Position numbers and translations under genes: made by a program. This document shows positions 11,491 to 24,602 of a stretch of 43,010 nt of DNA, piece after piece. Under the pieces are notes generated by a model. The model made no database searches and was not told where the DNA came from. It saw only the letters and a list, made by a program, of their open reading frames with translations. Numbering within the stretch: position 1 is the stretch's first letter; each line of letters begins with the position of its first letter. The DNA is from Pseudomonas sp. Root562 (GTDB taxonomy: Bacteria > Pseudomonadota > Gammaproteobacteria > Pseudomonadales > Pseudomonadaceae): contig NZ_LMGK01000020.1 in NCBI RefSeq assembly GCF_001427125.1, positions 83,964 to 126,973 of the forward strand, in the 5' to 3' direction.

Positions 11491-13761
11491 TCAGGCCATT
11501 TCAGCCGTGGTCTCGAACTCGAAGGTCAGTTCGCCGTCCTTGATGTCGATGTGCACCACACCGCCATGTTCGGCCAGTTCGCCAAAGAGAATCTCCTCCG
11601 CCAGCGGACGCTTGATCTTGTCCTGGATCAGGCGAGCCATTGGTCGAGCACCCATTGCCGAGTCGTAACCACCGGCCGCCAGCCAGCTGCGGGCCGCATC
11701 GGTGACTTCCAGCAATACACGCTTGTCTTCCAGCTGCGCCTGGAGTTCGGTAAGGAACTTGTCCACCACACTCTTGATGACCTCATGACTGAGGCGACCA
11801 AACTGGATAATGGTGTCCAGACGGTTGCGGAACTCTGGCGTAAAGCTCTTCTTGATCACTTCCATCGCATCGGAAGAGTGGTCCTGATGAGTGAAACCGA
11901 TCGAAGCACGTGCGGCAGTTTCGGCACCGGCGTTGGTCGTCATGATGACGATCACGTTACGGAAGTCCGCTTTGCGCCCGTTGTTATCGGTCAGCGTACC
12001 GTGATCCATCACCTGCAACAGCAAGTTGAAGACTTCCGGATGCGCCTTTTCGATTTCATCAAGCAACAGCACGCAGTGTGGCTGCTTGGTAATTGCTTCG
12101 GTCAGCAGGCCGCCCTGATCAAACCCGACATAGCCAGGAGGTGCACCGATCAGACGCGATACGGTGTGTCGCTCCATGTACTCGGACATGTCGAAACGAA
12201 TCAGCTCGACACCCAATGCCTTGGCCAGTTGGCGCGCTGCTTCGGTTTTACCGACACCAGTCGGCCCGGCGAACAGGAACGAACCGACAGGCTTGTCAGG
12301 CGACTTGAGGCCGGCACGGGAGAGCTTGATCGCGGTTGCCAGCGAGTCGATCGCCGCATCCTGGCCAAACACCGTCAGCTTCAGGTCACGCTCAAGGTTA
12401 CGCAGCAGCTCCTTGTCGGAACTGGTGACGTGCTTTGGCGGAATCCGCGCGATTTTCGCAACGATGTCCTCGACCTGAGGCACTTCGATGCGCTTCACCC
12501 GCTTCTCGATCGGTTGCAGGCGCTGGAAGGCTCCCGCCTCGTCGATCACGTCGATCGCCTTGTCCGGCATATGACGGTCATTGATATAACGCGAAGCCAG
12601 TTCGGCAGCGGCACGCAAGGCTTCATCACTGTATTCGATATTGTGATGAGTCTCGAAACGCCCTTTCAGGCCACGCAGAATACCAATGGTGTCTTCCACC
12701 GAAGGCTCCGACACGTCCACCTTTTGGAAGCGCCGTGCCAATGCTCGGTCCTTCTCGAAAATCCCACGGAATTCCTGGAAGGTGGTCGAACCGATGCACC
12801 GGATATCACCGGACGACAGCAACGGCTTGAGCAGGTTCGAAGCATCCATCACGCCACCGGACGCGGCACCCGCACCGATGATGGTGTGGATTTCGTCGAT
12901 GAACAGGATCGCCTGCGGACGTTTTTTCAGTTCATTGAGCAACGCCTTGAAGCGCTTCTCGAAATCACCACGGTATTTGGTCCCGGCCAGCAGCGCGCCG
13001 AGATCAAGGGAGTAAACCACGCTGTTGGCCAGCAGGTCCGGAACCTGGTTGTCGACAATACGCTTGGCCAGGCCTTCGGCGATCGCGGTTTTACCCACGC
13101 CAGCCTCGCCCACCAGCAGCGGATTGTTTTTGCGACGACGCGCCAGGATCTGCGCGACGCGTTCGACTTCCAGCTCACGGCCTACCAACGGATCGATTCG
13201 ACCCTGGCGCGCGAGTTCATTGAGGTTGCTGGCATAAGCATCCAGAGGATTGCCTGAAGAAGAAGACTCACCGCCCTCGTCGTCCTGCATATCTTGCTCA
13301 CCTTCAGAGTGATCGCCGTGCCCGGGCACCTTGGAAATGCCGTGGGCGATGTAGTTGACGACATCAATGCGGGCAACGCTCTGCTGTTTCAGCAGGAACA
13401 CCGCCTGACTTTCTTGCTCACTGAAGATCGCGACCAGCACGTTGGCGCCAGTCACTTCACGCTTGCCCGAGCTCTGTACGTGAAACACAGCACGTTGCAG
13501 TACACGCTGGAAGCCCAGGGTTGGCTGGGTTTCACGATCTTCGTCATGCACGGGGATCAATGGCGTGGTGGAGTCGATGAACTCCTGCAGGTCATGCTTG
13601 AGTTTGTCGAGGTTTGCGCCGCACGCACGCAAAACGGTGGCGGCAGCCTCATTGTCCAATAGGGCCAGCAGAAGATGTTCGACGGTCATGAACTCATGAC
13701 GCTTCGAACGAGCCTCCTTGAAGGCAAGATTGAGGGTGACTTCGAGCTCGCGGTTTAACAT
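11491..13761 (-). CDS. clpA: ATP-dependent Clp protease ATP-binding subunit ClpA
   Basis: ClpA is the hexameric AAA+ unfoldase that feeds substrates to ClpP and receives N-degron substrates from ClpS. The 756-residue protein has an N-domain (1-145), an acidic serine-rich linker (about 150-172), a D1 ATPase with Walker A GEAGVGKT (218-225) and Walker B ILFIDE (285-290), and a D2 ATPase with GPTGVGKT (499-506). An IGF tripeptide near 617 matches the ClpP-docking loop. Length is normal. It lies 30 bp after clpS on the same strand and is probably co-transcribed with it. Its last codons are duplicated in the downstream spacer. Confidence 0.98.
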   Translation of the reverse strand: MLNRELEVTLNLAFKEARSKRHEFMTVEHLLLALLDNEAAATVLRACGANLDKLKHDLQEFIDSTTPLIPVHDEDRETQPTLGFQRVLQRAVFHVQSSGKREVTGANVLVAIFSEQESQAVFLLKQQSVARIDVVNYIAHGISKVPGHGDHSEGEQDMQDDEGGESSSSGNPLDAYASNLNELARQGRIDPLVGRELEVERVAQILARRRKNNPLLVGEAGVGKTAIAEGLAKRIVDNQVPDLLANSVVYSLDLGALLAGTKYRGDFEKRFKALLNELKKRPQAILFIDEIHTIIGAGAASGGVMDASNLLKPLLSSGDIRCIGSTTFQEFRGIFEKDRALARRFQKVDVSEPSVEDTIGILRGLKGRFETHHNIEYSDEALRAAAELASRYINDRHMPDKAIDVIDEAGAFQRLQPIEKRVKRIEVPQVEDIVAKIARIPPKHVTSSDKELLRNLERDLKLTVFGQDAAIDSLATAIKLSRAGLKSPDKPVGSFLFAGPTGVGKTEAARQLAKALGVELIRFDMSEYMERHTVSRLIGAPPGYVGFDQGGLLTEAITKQPHCVLLLDEIEKAHPEVFNLLLQVMDHGTLTDNNGRKADFRNVIVIMTTNAGAETAARASIGFTHQDHSSDAMEVIKKSFTPEFRNRLDTIIQFGRLSHEVIKSVVDKFLTELQAQLEDKRVLLEVTDAARSWLAAGGYDSAMGARPMARLIQDKIKRPLAEEILFGELAEHGGVVHIDIKDGELTFEFETTAEMA

Positions 13762-13791
13762 AGCTTCACCTCATACCCAAGTGGTCGGCGA

Positions 13792-14154
13792 TTAACCGTC
13801 CTTCTCGATTTCACAGAGTAGCGGATGCTGGCTTTCCCTGGCGTACTGGTTGACCTGCATGGCCTTCGTCTCGGCGATGTCGCGGGTAAACACTCCACAT
13901 ACTGCCCGTCCTTCTGTATGAACGGCCAGCATGACCTTGGTCGCCAGCTCGCGATTCAGGTTAAAAAACACCTCGAGCACTTCGACGACGAAATCCATCG
14001 GTGTGTAGTCATCGTTGAACAAAACCACCTTGTACATCGGCGGCGCCTGTAAAGCAGGCTTGGCCTCCTGAACAGCAATGCCTGCGGAATCGTCGTCGTG
14101 TAAATCAGGGCGATCCTGATTGAATGTTAGTCGAATCTGGCTGATTGCATGCAT
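13792..14154 (-). CDS. clpS: ClpS adaptor (N-degron recognin)
   Basis: ClpS binds proteins with N-terminal Leu, Phe, Tyr or Trp and hands them to ClpA. The 120-residue protein has a disordered N-terminal tail (1-38), needed in the family for ClpA delivery, and then the folded core: [16 protein letters not shown] (41-56) with the Asn47-Asp48-Asp49 pocket residues, and His79 in AVHTEG. Length is slightly above E. coli's 106 because of the tail. It is the first gene of clpS-clpA and divergent from cspD. Confidence 0.97.
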   Translation of the reverse strand: MHAISQIRLTFNQDRPDLHDDDSAGIAVQEAKPALQAPPMYKVVLFNDDYTPMDFVVEVLEVFFNLNRELATKVMLAVHTEGRAVCGVFTRDIAETKAMQVNQYARESQHPLLCEIEKDG

Positions 14155-14234
14155 GGAAAGAAAGGTTCGTCAGTTGTTCGAATACAGTGGTGGGGGCGGC
14201 TATCAGCGTTTTCAACTCCGACTGCCGGGTCAGC

Positions 14235-14262
14235 TTGACTATCGGCAAAAGGGTGTTACAAA
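14235..14262 (+). promoter_or_regulatory. Candidate cspD promoter
   Basis: TTGACT (14235-14240) and TACAAA (14257-14262) are spaced by 16 bp. A start near 14270 would give cspD a 5' leader of about 110 bases, in line with the long leaders of cold-shock-family mRNAs. The same 224-bp gap must also hold the clpS promoter on the minus strand, which I cannot place. Confidence 0.45.
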
Positions 14263-14378
14263 CAATAGAGCCCACAGTGGGTAAAAAAGGTCCGCGGAGT
14301 CAACTTTTTTCGAAGAAGTGACTGCGGATGAACTGGATGATACTCCAGTGATGGAGTCTGTTGCAGAGGGAGTTGGGT

Positions 14379-14645
14379 ATGTCAGGTGTCAAGGTCAGCG
14401 GCAAGGTCAAATGGTTCAACAACGCCAAGGGTTACGGCTTCATCAATGAGGATGGCAAGACGGAAGATCTGTTTGCCCATTACTCGGCCATCCAGATGGA
14501 CGGTTACAAGACCCTCAAAGCCGGGCAATCTGTGGTGTTCGAGATCATCCAGGGACCCAAGGGCCTGCATGCGGTCAACATCATGAATCCTGTGGATGCA
14601 TCGAAACCGGTGACATCCACCACATCATCAGCTGTAACGGCCTGA
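14379..14645 (+). CDS. cspD: Cold-shock-domain protein CspD-like
   Basis: This 88-residue protein is one cold-shock domain with RNA/ssDNA-binding motifs RNP1 KGYGFI (17-22) and RNP2 DLFAHY (30-35), plus a short Ser/Thr-rich tail (about 72-88). CspD in E. coli is a stationary-phase inhibitor of replication that binds single-stranded DNA, and cspD next to clpS-clpA is a conserved order, which supports the name over a generic CspA. ATG at 14379 is preferred to in-frame TTG at 14361, as GAGGGAG lies at good distance. It is convergent with icd and shares a bidirectional terminator. Confidence 0.92.
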   Translation: MSGVKVSGKVKWFNNAKGYGFINEDGKTEDLFAHYSAIQMDGYKTLKAGQSVVFEIIQGPKGLHAVNIMNPVDASKPVTSTTSSAVTA

Positions 14646-14669
14646 GCCCGCACAACATCCAGTCATAAA

Positions 14670-14708
14670 AAAAACCGCCCGGCTCAAACACTTGAGCCGG
14701 GCGGTTTT
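14670..14708. terminator. Bidirectional terminator between cspD and icd
   Basis: AAAACCGCCCGGCTCAA and TTGAGCCGGGCGGTTTT form a long perfect stem around a short loop, with A-run and T-run on opposite sides. It can end both the plus-strand cspD message and the minus-strand icd message. Confidence 0.93.
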
Positions 14709-14726
14709 CGCATGCCTTTCGTTCGC

Positions 14727-15983
14727 TTACATGTGCGAGATCAACGCATCGCCAAAGCCGGAAGAGGAAACCAGTTTCGCGCCCTCCATCAGACGTTCGA
14801 AGTCATAGGTCACGGTCTTGGCGGAAATCGCGCCGTTAGTGCCCTTGATGATCAGGTCTGCCGCTTCGGTCCAGCCCATGTGGCGCAGCATCATTTCCGC
14901 AGACAGGATCAGCGAACCCGGGTTGACCTGGTCCTTGCCGGCGTACTTCGGTGCTGTGCCGTGGGTGGCTTCGAACATGGCCACCGTGTCGGACAGGTTG
15001 GCACCTGGGGCAATACCGATACCTCCCACTTCAGCCGCGAGGGCGTCGGACAGGTAGTCCCCATTCAGGTTCAGGGTGGCGATTACATCGTACTCAGCCG
15101 GGCGCAGCAGGATCTGCTGGAGCATGGCATCGGCGATGGCATCCTTGACGATGACATTCTTGCCGGTTTTCGGGTTCTTGAACTGCATCCACGGGCCGCC
15201 GTCGAGCAGAGTCGCACCGAACTCTTCAGCCGCCACTTCGTAGGCCCATTCCTTGAAGGCACCTTCGGTGAACTTCATGATGTTGCCTTTGTGCACGATG
15301 GTCAGCGAATCACGATCGTTGTCGACCACATATTGCAGGGCCTTGCGCGCCAGACGCTTGGTGCCTTGCAGGGACACCGGCTTGACGCCGATACCGCAGT
15401 TCTCGTCGAAACGGATCTTGGTAACGCCCATTTCTTCTTTCAGGAACTTGATGACCTTGGTGGCTTCCGGCGTGCCGGCTTTCCATTCGATGCCGGCGTA
15501 GATGTCTTCGGAGTTCTCGCGGAAGATCGTCATGTCGACGTCGCCTGGCTTCTTGACCGGGCTGGGCACGCCTTCGAACCAGCGCACCGGGCGCAGGCAG
15601 ACGTAAAGGTCGAGTTGCTGACGCAACGCCACGTTGAGCGAGCGGATGCCGCCACCCACCGGGGTGGTCAGCGGGCCTTTGATGGAAACCACGTAATCCT
15701 TGACCGCGTCCAGGGTTTCCTGAGGCAGCCAGGTGTCCTGATCGTAAACCTGGGTCGCTTTCTCCCCGGCATAAACTTCCATCCAGGAAATCTTGCGCTC
15801 GCCGCCGTAAGCCTTTTTCACAGCAGCATCGACAACCTTGATCATGACCGGGCTGATGTCGACACCAATGCCGTCACCTTCGATGAAGGGGATGATCGGG
15901 TTATTAGGAACATTGAGAGAATGGTCTGCATTGACGGTGATTTTGTCGCCGACGGCTGGAACCTGAATCTTCTTGTAACCCAT
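14727..15983 (-). CDS. icd: NADP-dependent isocitrate dehydrogenase, homodimeric (Icd)
   Basis: Icd oxidatively decarboxylates isocitrate to 2-oxoglutarate with NADP in the TCA cycle. The 418-residue protein resembles the E. coli enzyme: [15 protein letters not shown] near the N-terminus, and [13 protein letters not shown] with Ser115, equivalent to the serine phosphorylated by AceK when acetate diverts flux to the glyoxylate shunt. Further landmarks are [19 protein letters not shown] and the C-terminal [19 protein letters not shown] at 15983 with GGAG upstream is chosen; a longer in-frame extension exists but looks non-coding. It is divergent from idh, a second and unrelated isocitrate dehydrogenase. 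Confidence 0.97.
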   Translation of the reverse strand: MGYKKIQVPAVGDKITVNADHSLNVPNNPIIPFIEGDGIGVDISPVMIKVVDAAVKKAYGGERKISWMEVYAGEKATQVYDQDTWLPQETLDAVKDYVVSIKGPLTTPVGGGIRSLNVALRQQLDLYVCLRPVRWFEGVPSPVKKPGDVDMTIFRENSEDIYAGIEWKAGTPEATKVIKFLKEEMGVTKIRFDENCGIGVKPVSLQGTKRLARKALQYVVDNDRDSLTIVHKGNIMKFTEGAFKEWAYEVAAEEFGATLLDGGPWMQFKNPKTGKNVIVKDAIADAMLQQILLRPAEYDVIATLNLNGDYLSDALAAEVGGIGIAPGANLSDTVAMFEATHGTAPKYAGKDQVNPGSLILSAEMMLRHMGWTEAADLIIKGTNGAISAKTVTYDFERLMEGAKLVSSSGFGDALISHM

Positions 15984-16237
15984 GCTGAACTCCATTGATT
16001 GGATTGAACATCTGGCTTGGTTCGAGCGTAACCCAGTTGAATCGGCGCGCAAACCCTATGTTCCATTCATCTGCCGCAAAGCCATACAACCAGCGCGCTA
16101 CAAGCCTGAAAGCAAAGGGAAAAGCGCCAAACTCAAGCACGACGAATGACCATACGCCTTGCTCGCCCCTGCGACCTTTAGACCAATGGACGACAATCGT
16201 TGCATATGAACCATCGGCAGATTGCCAGCAACCTATG

Positions 16238-18703
<2,466 letters not shown>

Positions 18704-18722
18704 GGCTGCAAGGAAGTACCAC

Positions 18723-18751
18723 AAACCCCGGCCCTGTGCCGGGGTTTGTGT
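18723..18751 (+). terminator. Intrinsic terminator of idh
   Basis: ACAAACCCCGGC and GCCGGGGTTTGT form a perfect stem around CCTGT, about 20 bases after the idh stop codon, followed by GTTTT. Confidence 0.88.
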
Positions 18752-18780
18752 TTTCGGTACTTAATGATTGGCACAAAAAC

Positions 18781-18872
18781 CTGTGGGAGCTGGCTTGCCA
18801 GCGATGACGATTTATCATTCGACATCAACATTGACTGACCCACCGCTATCGCTGGCAAGCCAGCTCCCACAG
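18781..18872. repeat. REPIN (GTGGGAGCTGGCTTGCCAGC family)
   Basis: Inverted arms at 18781-18806 and 18848-18872 match the pair at 216-306. About 40 bp of unique AT-rich sequence lies between them. The element sits between the idh terminator and the NUDIX gene, whose promoter must lie inside or close to it. Confidence 0.85.
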
Positions 18873-18908
18873 GGACTGTGCTCCAGCATTCAACATCGAG
18901 GAAGCTTC

Positions 18909-19355
18909 ATGACCTGGCAACCCCACATCACCGTCGCCACCATCGTCGAAGACAACGGCCGCTTCCTGATGGTCGAGGAACTCAAGCACGGACGCGTCGT
19001 ACTCAATCAACCGGCCGGCCACCTCGACCCGAACGAAACCCTGACCGAAGCCGCCGTGCGCGAAACTCTCGAGGAAACCGGCTGGGACGTCGAACCGACC
19101 GGCGTGCTGGGCATTTATCTGTACACCGCCCCGAGTAACGGCGTGACTTACCAACGGGTCTGCTTCATCGCCAAACCACTGAAACACCACCCGGATTATC
19201 AACTGGACGACGGCATCGTCGGTGCCAAGTGGTTGACCCGCGACGAATTAATCGAGCAGCGCGATAACTGGCGCAGCGAACTGATCATCCGCTGCATCGA
19301 CGACTATCTGGACGGCCAACACTTCAGCCTCGAATTGATCCGTCCTTCTCTTTAG
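18909..19355 (+). CDS. nudJ: NUDIX hydrolase, NudJ-like
   Basis: This 148-residue protein carries a complete NUDIX box, G37-x5-E43-x7-R51-E-T-L-E-E56-T-G58-W, which binds the metal that hydrolyses nucleoside diphosphate-linked substrates. E. coli NudJ acts on thiamin pyrophosphate precursors and nucleoside di- and triphosphates; the same length class and the position just before mnmA-hflD-purB support that name. Specificity cannot be read from the sequence. ATG at 18909 has a GGAAG ribosome site; the longer open frame upstream runs through the REPIN and is rejected. Confidence 0.88.
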   Translation: MTWQPHITVATIVEDNGRFLMVEELKHGRVVLNQPAGHLDPNETLTEAAVRETLEETGWDVEPTGVLGIYLYTAPSNGVTYQRVCFIAKPLKHHPDYQLDDGIVGAKWLTRDELIEQRDNWRSELIIRCIDDYLDGQHFSLELIRPSL

Positions 19356-19414
19356 CCTTGCGGGCCTGAGCCTGCTAGAATCGCGTCCTTTTTCAAGACA
19401 CTCATTGAATCCCT

Positions 19415-20560
19415 ATGCGTGATCCAGCCCCTTCTGACACAAAAAAGAAGCGCGTCATTGTCGGCATGTCCGGCGGCGTGGACTCTTCCGTTTCCGCCCT
19501 CCTGCTGATCGAGCAGGGTTATGAGGTGGAAGGCCTGTTCATGAAGAACTGGGAAGAAGACGATGGAACGGAATACTGCACCGCCATGGATGACCTGGCG
19601 GACGCCCAGGCCGTGTGCGACAAGATCGGCATCAAGCTGCACACCGCCAACTTCGCGGCCGAGTACTGGGACAACGTGTTCGAGCATTTCCTGGCCGAAT
19701 ACAAGGCCGGTCGCACGCCGAATCCGGACATCCTGTGCAACCGCGAAATCAAGTTCAAGGCGTTCCTCGACTACGCCATGATGCTGGGCGCCGACCTGAT
19801 CGCCACCGGTCACTACGTGCGTCGCCGCGACATCGATGGCCGCACCGAATTGCTCAAAGGCCTGGACCCGAACAAGGACCAGAGCTATTTCCTGCACGCC
19901 GTCGGTGGCGAACAGATCGCCAAGACCCTGTTCCCGGTCGGCGAACTGGAAAAACCACAAGTGCGGGCGATTGCCGAGAAATACCAGCTGGCAACCGCGA
20001 AGAAGAAAGACTCCACCGGGATCTGCTTCATCGGCGAGCGCCGGTTCAGCGATTTCCTCAAGCAATACCTGCCAGCTCAACCAGGCGAGATCAAGACCAC
20101 CGAAGGCGAAATCATCGGCCGTCACCACGGCCTGATGTACCACACCATCGGCCAGCGCCAGGGCCTGGGCATTGGCGGCTTGAAAGACGCCAGTGACGAG
20201 CCGTGGTACGTGCTGGTCAAAGACCTGGAGCACAACGAGCTGATCGTCGGCCAGGGCAACGATCACCCGTGGCTGTTCTCCCGCGCCCTGCTCGCCTCGG
20301 ACATCTATTGGGTCAACCCGATCGACCTGAGCCAGCCGCGCAAGCTGACCGCCAAGGTGCGCTATCGCCAGAGCGACCAGCCTTGCACCCTGGAAAAGAC
20401 TGCCGACGGCTATCGCGCGACCTTCGATGACCCGCAGCGCGCGGTCACTCCAGGCCAATCGGTGGTGTTCTACGACGGCGAAATCTGCCTCGGCGGCGGT
20501 GTCATCGAAGTAGCAGAGCCATGGACCAGCAAAGGCGCTCTTGAAGGCGAGCAGCAATGA
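19415..20560 (+). CDS. mnmA: tRNA-specific 2-thiouridylase MnmA
   Basis: MnmA adds sulfur, delivered by the Tus relay, to wobble uridine 34 of tRNA-Lys, -Glu and -Gln. The 381-residue protein has the PP-loop SGGVDS (19-24) for adenylation, catalytic Cys108 in PDILCNR and Cys204 in [10 protein letters not shown], and a C-terminal beta-barrel. Length is about 10 residues longer than E. coli's because of the N-terminal extension [13 protein letters not shown]. The ribosome site is weak. It overlaps hflD by four bases (ATGA), so the two are coupled. A TAGAAT at 19376-19381 could be part of a promoter. Confidence 0.97.
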   Translation: MRDPAPSDTKKKRVIVGMSGGVDSSVSALLLIEQGYEVEGLFMKNWEEDDGTEYCTAMDDLADAQAVCDKIGIKLHTANFAAEYWDNVFEHFLAEYKAGRTPNPDILCNREIKFKAFLDYAMMLGADLIATGHYVRRRDIDGRTELLKGLDPNKDQSYFLHAVGGEQIAKTLFPVGELEKPQVRAIAEKYQLATAKKKDSTGICFIGERRFSDFLKQYLPAQPGEIKTTEGEIIGRHHGLMYHTIGQRQGLGIGGLKDASDEPWYVLVKDLEHNELIVGQGNDHPWLFSRALLASDIYWVNPIDLSQPRKLTAKVRYRQSDQPCTLEKTADGYRATFDDPQRAVTPGQSVVFYDGEICLGGGVIEVAEPWTSKGALEGEQQ

Positions 20561-21180
20561 CTCCCACCCAGGAACAACTGACGGCGCTGGGCGGCGTATT
20601 TCTCGCCGCCGTGCTGGTAGACAAGATCGCCAAGACCGGACAGACCAGCGAAGCCGGCCTGACCTGCATGCTCGGCAGCCTGTTGATCCGCGACCCCAAG
20701 GACACCCTGGAAGTCTACGGGGGCGACGACCTCAATCTGCGCGAAGGCTATCGCGCGCTGATCGGCGCCCTCGAACGCGACCCGAGCGCCCTGCAACGCG
20801 AGCCGTTGCGCTATGCGCTGGCCATGCTCGGTCTTGAGCGGCAGCTGGCCAAGCGCAGCGACATGCTGGATGTGATCGGCAAGCGCCTGCCGCAAATTCA
20901 ATCCCAGGTCGAACACTTCGGCCCGGCCCACGAAAACGTGATCGCCGCCTGCGGCGCGCTGTATCAGGACACCTTGAGCACCCTGCGCCAACGCATCCAG
21001 GTGCATGGCGACATGCGCAACCTGCAGCAACCGAGCAATGCCTCGAAAATCCGCGCCTTGTTGTTGGCCGGCATTCGTTCGGCACGCCTGTGGCGGCAAT
21101 TGGGCGGGCATCGCTGGCAACTGGTGATCAGCCGTCGCAAATTGCTCAAAGAACTTTACCCATTGATGCGTAACGAATAA
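20557..21180 (+). CDS. hflD: High-frequency lysogenization protein HflD homologue
   Basis: This 207-residue all-helical protein belongs to the HflD/YcfC family. E. coli HflD is a peripheral inner-membrane protein that affects lambda lysogeny by binding the CII activator; its role outside phage infection is unclear. Family features seen are the N-terminal [19 protein letters not shown], the LERQLAKR segment, and the C-terminal [20 protein letters not shown]. It starts inside the mnmA stop (ATGA) and is followed by a terminator before purB. Identity rests on sequence pattern and on the conserved mnmA-hflD-purB order. Confidence 0.93.
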   Translation: MTPTQEQLTALGGVFLAAVLVDKIAKTGQTSEAGLTCMLGSLLIRDPKDTLEVYGGDDLNLREGYRALIGALERDPSALQREPLRYALAMLGLERQLAKRSDMLDVIGKRLPQIQSQVEHFGPAHENVIAACGALYQDTLSTLRQRIQVHGDMRNLQQPSNASKIRALLLAGIRSARLWRQLGGHRWQLVISRRKLLKELYPLMRNE

Positions 21181-21217
21181 CTCGCATCGACGGAACCGAA
21201 CCTAGCAATACGCGTAA

Positions 21218-22675
<1,458 letters not shown>

Positions 22676-22697
22676 TCGACCGCTGGACCCCTTTAAG

Positions 22698-22722
22698 ACG
22701 CCCGGCCGCGCCGGGCGTTTTT
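22698..22722 (+). terminator. Intrinsic terminator of purB
   Basis: ACGCCCGG and CCGGGCGT form an 8-bp stem around CCGCG, followed by TTTTATTC, 22 bases after the purB stop codon. Confidence 0.9.
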
Positions 22723-22761
22723 ATTCCCGTATGAAAAGTGCTTTTTTTCAATAGGTTACAC

Positions 22762-23931
22762 ATGAATCCTGACACTCCTCTTCAACTTCTGGGCGGCATC
22801 ACTGCACGGGAATTCCTGCGCGACTACTGGCAGAAAAAACCACTGCTGATCCGTCAGGCAATTCCTGATTTCGAAAGCCCGATCGACGCCGACGAACTGG
22901 CCGGCCTGGCGCTGGAAGAAGAAGTTGAATCGCGCCTGATCATCGAGAACGGCGAGCGTCCATGGGAATTGCGTCGCGGCCCGTTTGCCGAGGACGAATT
23001 CAGCAAGTTGCCGGAGCGCGACTGGACCCTGCTGGTTCAAGCGGTCGACCAGTTCGTACCGGAAGTCAGTGAACTGCTGGAAAACTTCCGTTTCCTGCCA
23101 AGCTGGCGCATCGACGATGTGATGATCAGCTTTGCTGCACCGGGTGGCAGCGTCGGTCCGCACTTCGACAACTACGATGTTTTCCTGCTGCAAGGCCACG
23201 GCAAGCGCAACTGGAAGATTGGCCAGATGTGCGATTCCGAAAGCCCGCTGCTGCAACACGCCGACTTGCGCATCCTCGCTGATTTCGAAGCGACCGATGA
23301 ATGGGTCCTGGAACCGGGCGACATGCTGTACCTGCCGCCGCGCCTGGCCCACTGCGGCGTCGCCGTCGACGACTGCCTGACCTACTCGGTCGGCTTCCGC
23401 GCACCGAGCGCCGCTGAAGTGCTGACTCACTTCACCGACTTCCTCAGCCAGTTCCTGCCGGACGAAGAACGCTACACCGACGCCGACGCCTTGCCGGCCG
23501 CCGACCCGCACCAGATCCAGCACGACGCCCTCGATCGCCTGAAAAGCCTGCTGGCCGAACACATGAGCGACGAGCGCCTGCTGCTGACCTGGTTCGGCCA
23601 GTTCATGACCGAGCCGCGCTATCCAGAGCTGGTGGTCGGCCCTGAAGACCTCGCAGAAGACGACGTCCTGGGTGCGCTGGAGCAAGGCGCCGTCTTGATC
23701 CGCAACCCGAGCGCGCGCCTGGCCTGGTCGGAAGTCGATGACGACTTGCTGATGTTCGCCAGCGGCCAGAGTCGTTATCTGCCGGGCAAACTGCGCGAAC
23801 TGCTGAAAATGATCTGCGCCGCCGACGCCCTGCACGTCGACAACCTTGGCGATTGGCTCAGCGACGAAGACGGTCGCGGCCTGCTCTGCGAGCTGGTCAA
23901 GCAAGGAAGCCTAGGGTTCGCCGATGAATAA
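22762..23931 (+). CDS. roxA: RoxA/YcfD-type ribosomal protein arginine hydroxylase (JmjC/cupin)
   Basis: This 389-residue 2-oxoglutarate/Fe(II) oxygenase resembles E. coli YcfD (RoxA), which hydroxylates an arginine of ribosomal protein uL16. The metal triad is visible as His134-x-Asp136 in GPHFDNYDVF and His197 in PRLAHCGV, within a double-stranded beta-helix (about 90-215). The C-terminal region (220-389) fits the family's dimerisation and winged-helix modules. ATG at 22762 is chosen; earlier in-frame codons run into the purB terminator side. It overlaps the acetyltransferase gene by eight bases. Substrate is inferred from family. Confidence 0.92.
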   Translation: MNPDTPLQLLGGITAREFLRDYWQKKPLLIRQAIPDFESPIDADELAGLALEEEVESRLIIENGERPWELRRGPFAEDEFSKLPERDWTLLVQAVDQFVPEVSELLENFRFLPSWRIDDVMISFAAPGGSVGPHFDNYDVFLLQGHGKRNWKIGQMCDSESPLLQHADLRILADFEATDEWVLEPGDMLYLPPRLAHCGVAVDDCLTYSVGFRAPSAAEVLTHFTDFLSQFLPDEERYTDADALPAADPHQIQHDALDRLKSLLAEHMSDERLLLTWFGQFMTEPRYPELVVGPEDLAEDDVLGALEQGAVLIRNPSARLAWSEVDDDLLMFASGQSRYLPGKLRELLKMICAADALHVDNLGDWLSDEDGRGLLCELVKQGSLGFADE

Positions 23932-24349
23932 GATTCACGTACGTGTCGCAGACTGGCAAAAGGACAACGCCGAGATCCGGCGCATTCGTGAAACGGTGTT
24001 CGTCGCCGAGCAATGCGTACCGCCTGAACTGGAATGGGACGCCGACGATGCAACGGCCGTGCATTTCCTTGCATTCGAAGGCGACTTCCCCATTGGCACC
24101 GCACGCCTGCTGCCGGACGGTCACATCGGCCGGGTGTCGGTCCTCAAGGACTGGCGCGGCTTGAAAGTCGGCGACGCGCTGATGCAGGCCGTGATCGGTG
24201 AAGCCGAAGAACGCGGGCTCAAGCAGCAAATGCTCAGCGCCCAGGTGCAAGCCACGGCGTTCTATGAACGCCTGGGTTTCAGCATGGTCAGTGAGGAGTT
24301 CCTCGAAGCCGGAATCCCGCATGTGGACATGGTTCGCCATTCTGCCTGA
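23924..24349 (+). CDS. GNAT-family N-acetyltransferase
   Basis: This 141-residue protein is a single GNAT domain. The acetyl-CoA pyrophosphate-binding motif A is RGLKVG (78-83), preceded by the beta-4 strand IGRVSVLKDW and followed by the helix DALMQAVIGEAEERG; motif B is seen in ATAFYERLGF near residues 109-118. The N-terminal block IRETVFVAEQCVPPELEWDADD is typical of the ElaA/YjcF-like branch. The acceptor substrate is unknown. It overlaps roxA by eight bases, so the two are translated from one message. A REPIN and then a terminator lie downstream. Confidence 0.88.
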   Translation: MNKIHVRVADWQKDNAEIRRIRETVFVAEQCVPPELEWDADDATAVHFLAFEGDFPIGTARLLPDGHIGRVSVLKDWRGLKVGDALMQAVIGEAEERGLKQQMLSAQVQATAFYERLGFSMVSEEFLEAGIPHVDMVRHSA

Positions 24350-24373
24350 GGTTTAAGGCTTAAAGTTTGATCC

Positions 24374-24470
24374 CTGTGGCGAGGGAGCTTGCTCCCGCTG
24401 GGACGCGAAGCGGCCCTGAAAATTTTAGGGCCGCTGCGCAGCCCAGCGGGAGCAAGCTCCCTCGCCACAA
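24374..24470. repeat. REPIN (GTGGCGAGGGAGC family) with nested inner hairpin
   Basis: Inverted arms at 24374-24402 and 24442-24470 share the core TGTGGCGAGGGAGCTTGCTC. The loop itself holds a second inverted repeat, GCGGCCCT/AGGGCCGC (about 24409-24433), so the whole element folds as one long two-storey hairpin. It lies before the terminator and is therefore within the roxA-acetyltransferase transcript. Confidence 0.87.
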
Positions 24471-24486
24471 AAGCTTCGATCCCATC

Positions 24487-24525
24487 ACAAAACGCCCCGA
24501 CATCGCGAGATGCCGGGGCGTTTTG
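24487..24525 (+). terminator. Terminator of the roxA-acetyltransferase operon
   Basis: AAAACGCCCCG and CGGGGCGTTTT pair around an ACATCGCGAGATGC loop that can pair further (CAT with ATG), ending in a T-run. It lies about 140 bases after the acetyltransferase stop codon because the REPIN intervenes. Confidence 0.88.
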
Positions 24526-24602
24526 CTGTCTAGGATTCAACTTGCCCCACCCCAGGCCGACAAACTGGCAATATCAAGCCTTTGATTGCGGAGATAACGG
24601 AT

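Larger units (their letters stand above)
11129..11511. repeat. 191-bp tandem duplication spanning palindromic element, terminator and clpA 3' end
   Basis: Positions 11129-11320 repeat at 11320-11511 with an offset of exactly 191 and only two substitutions (11203 C to 11394 T; 11244 A to 11435 G). Each copy contains a 111-bp GATCGTTCCCACGC palindromic element (11139-11249, 11330-11440), a perfect 30-base terminator palindrome, and the last codons of clpA. In the left copy the clpA part (11300-11320) is a detached remnant. The junction at 11320 shows only one base of shared sequence. This accounts for nearly all of the 400-bp infA-clpA gap. Confidence 0.93.

Noticed and set aside
11134..11543. 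Short open frames in the infA-clpA gap
   Set aside because: They read through palindromic repeats and terminators, are duplicated with them, and show no ribosome sites or domains.
18768..18908. N-terminal extension of the NUDIX protein
   Set aside because: It runs through both REPIN arms, and ATG at 18909 with GGAAG gives the usual length.
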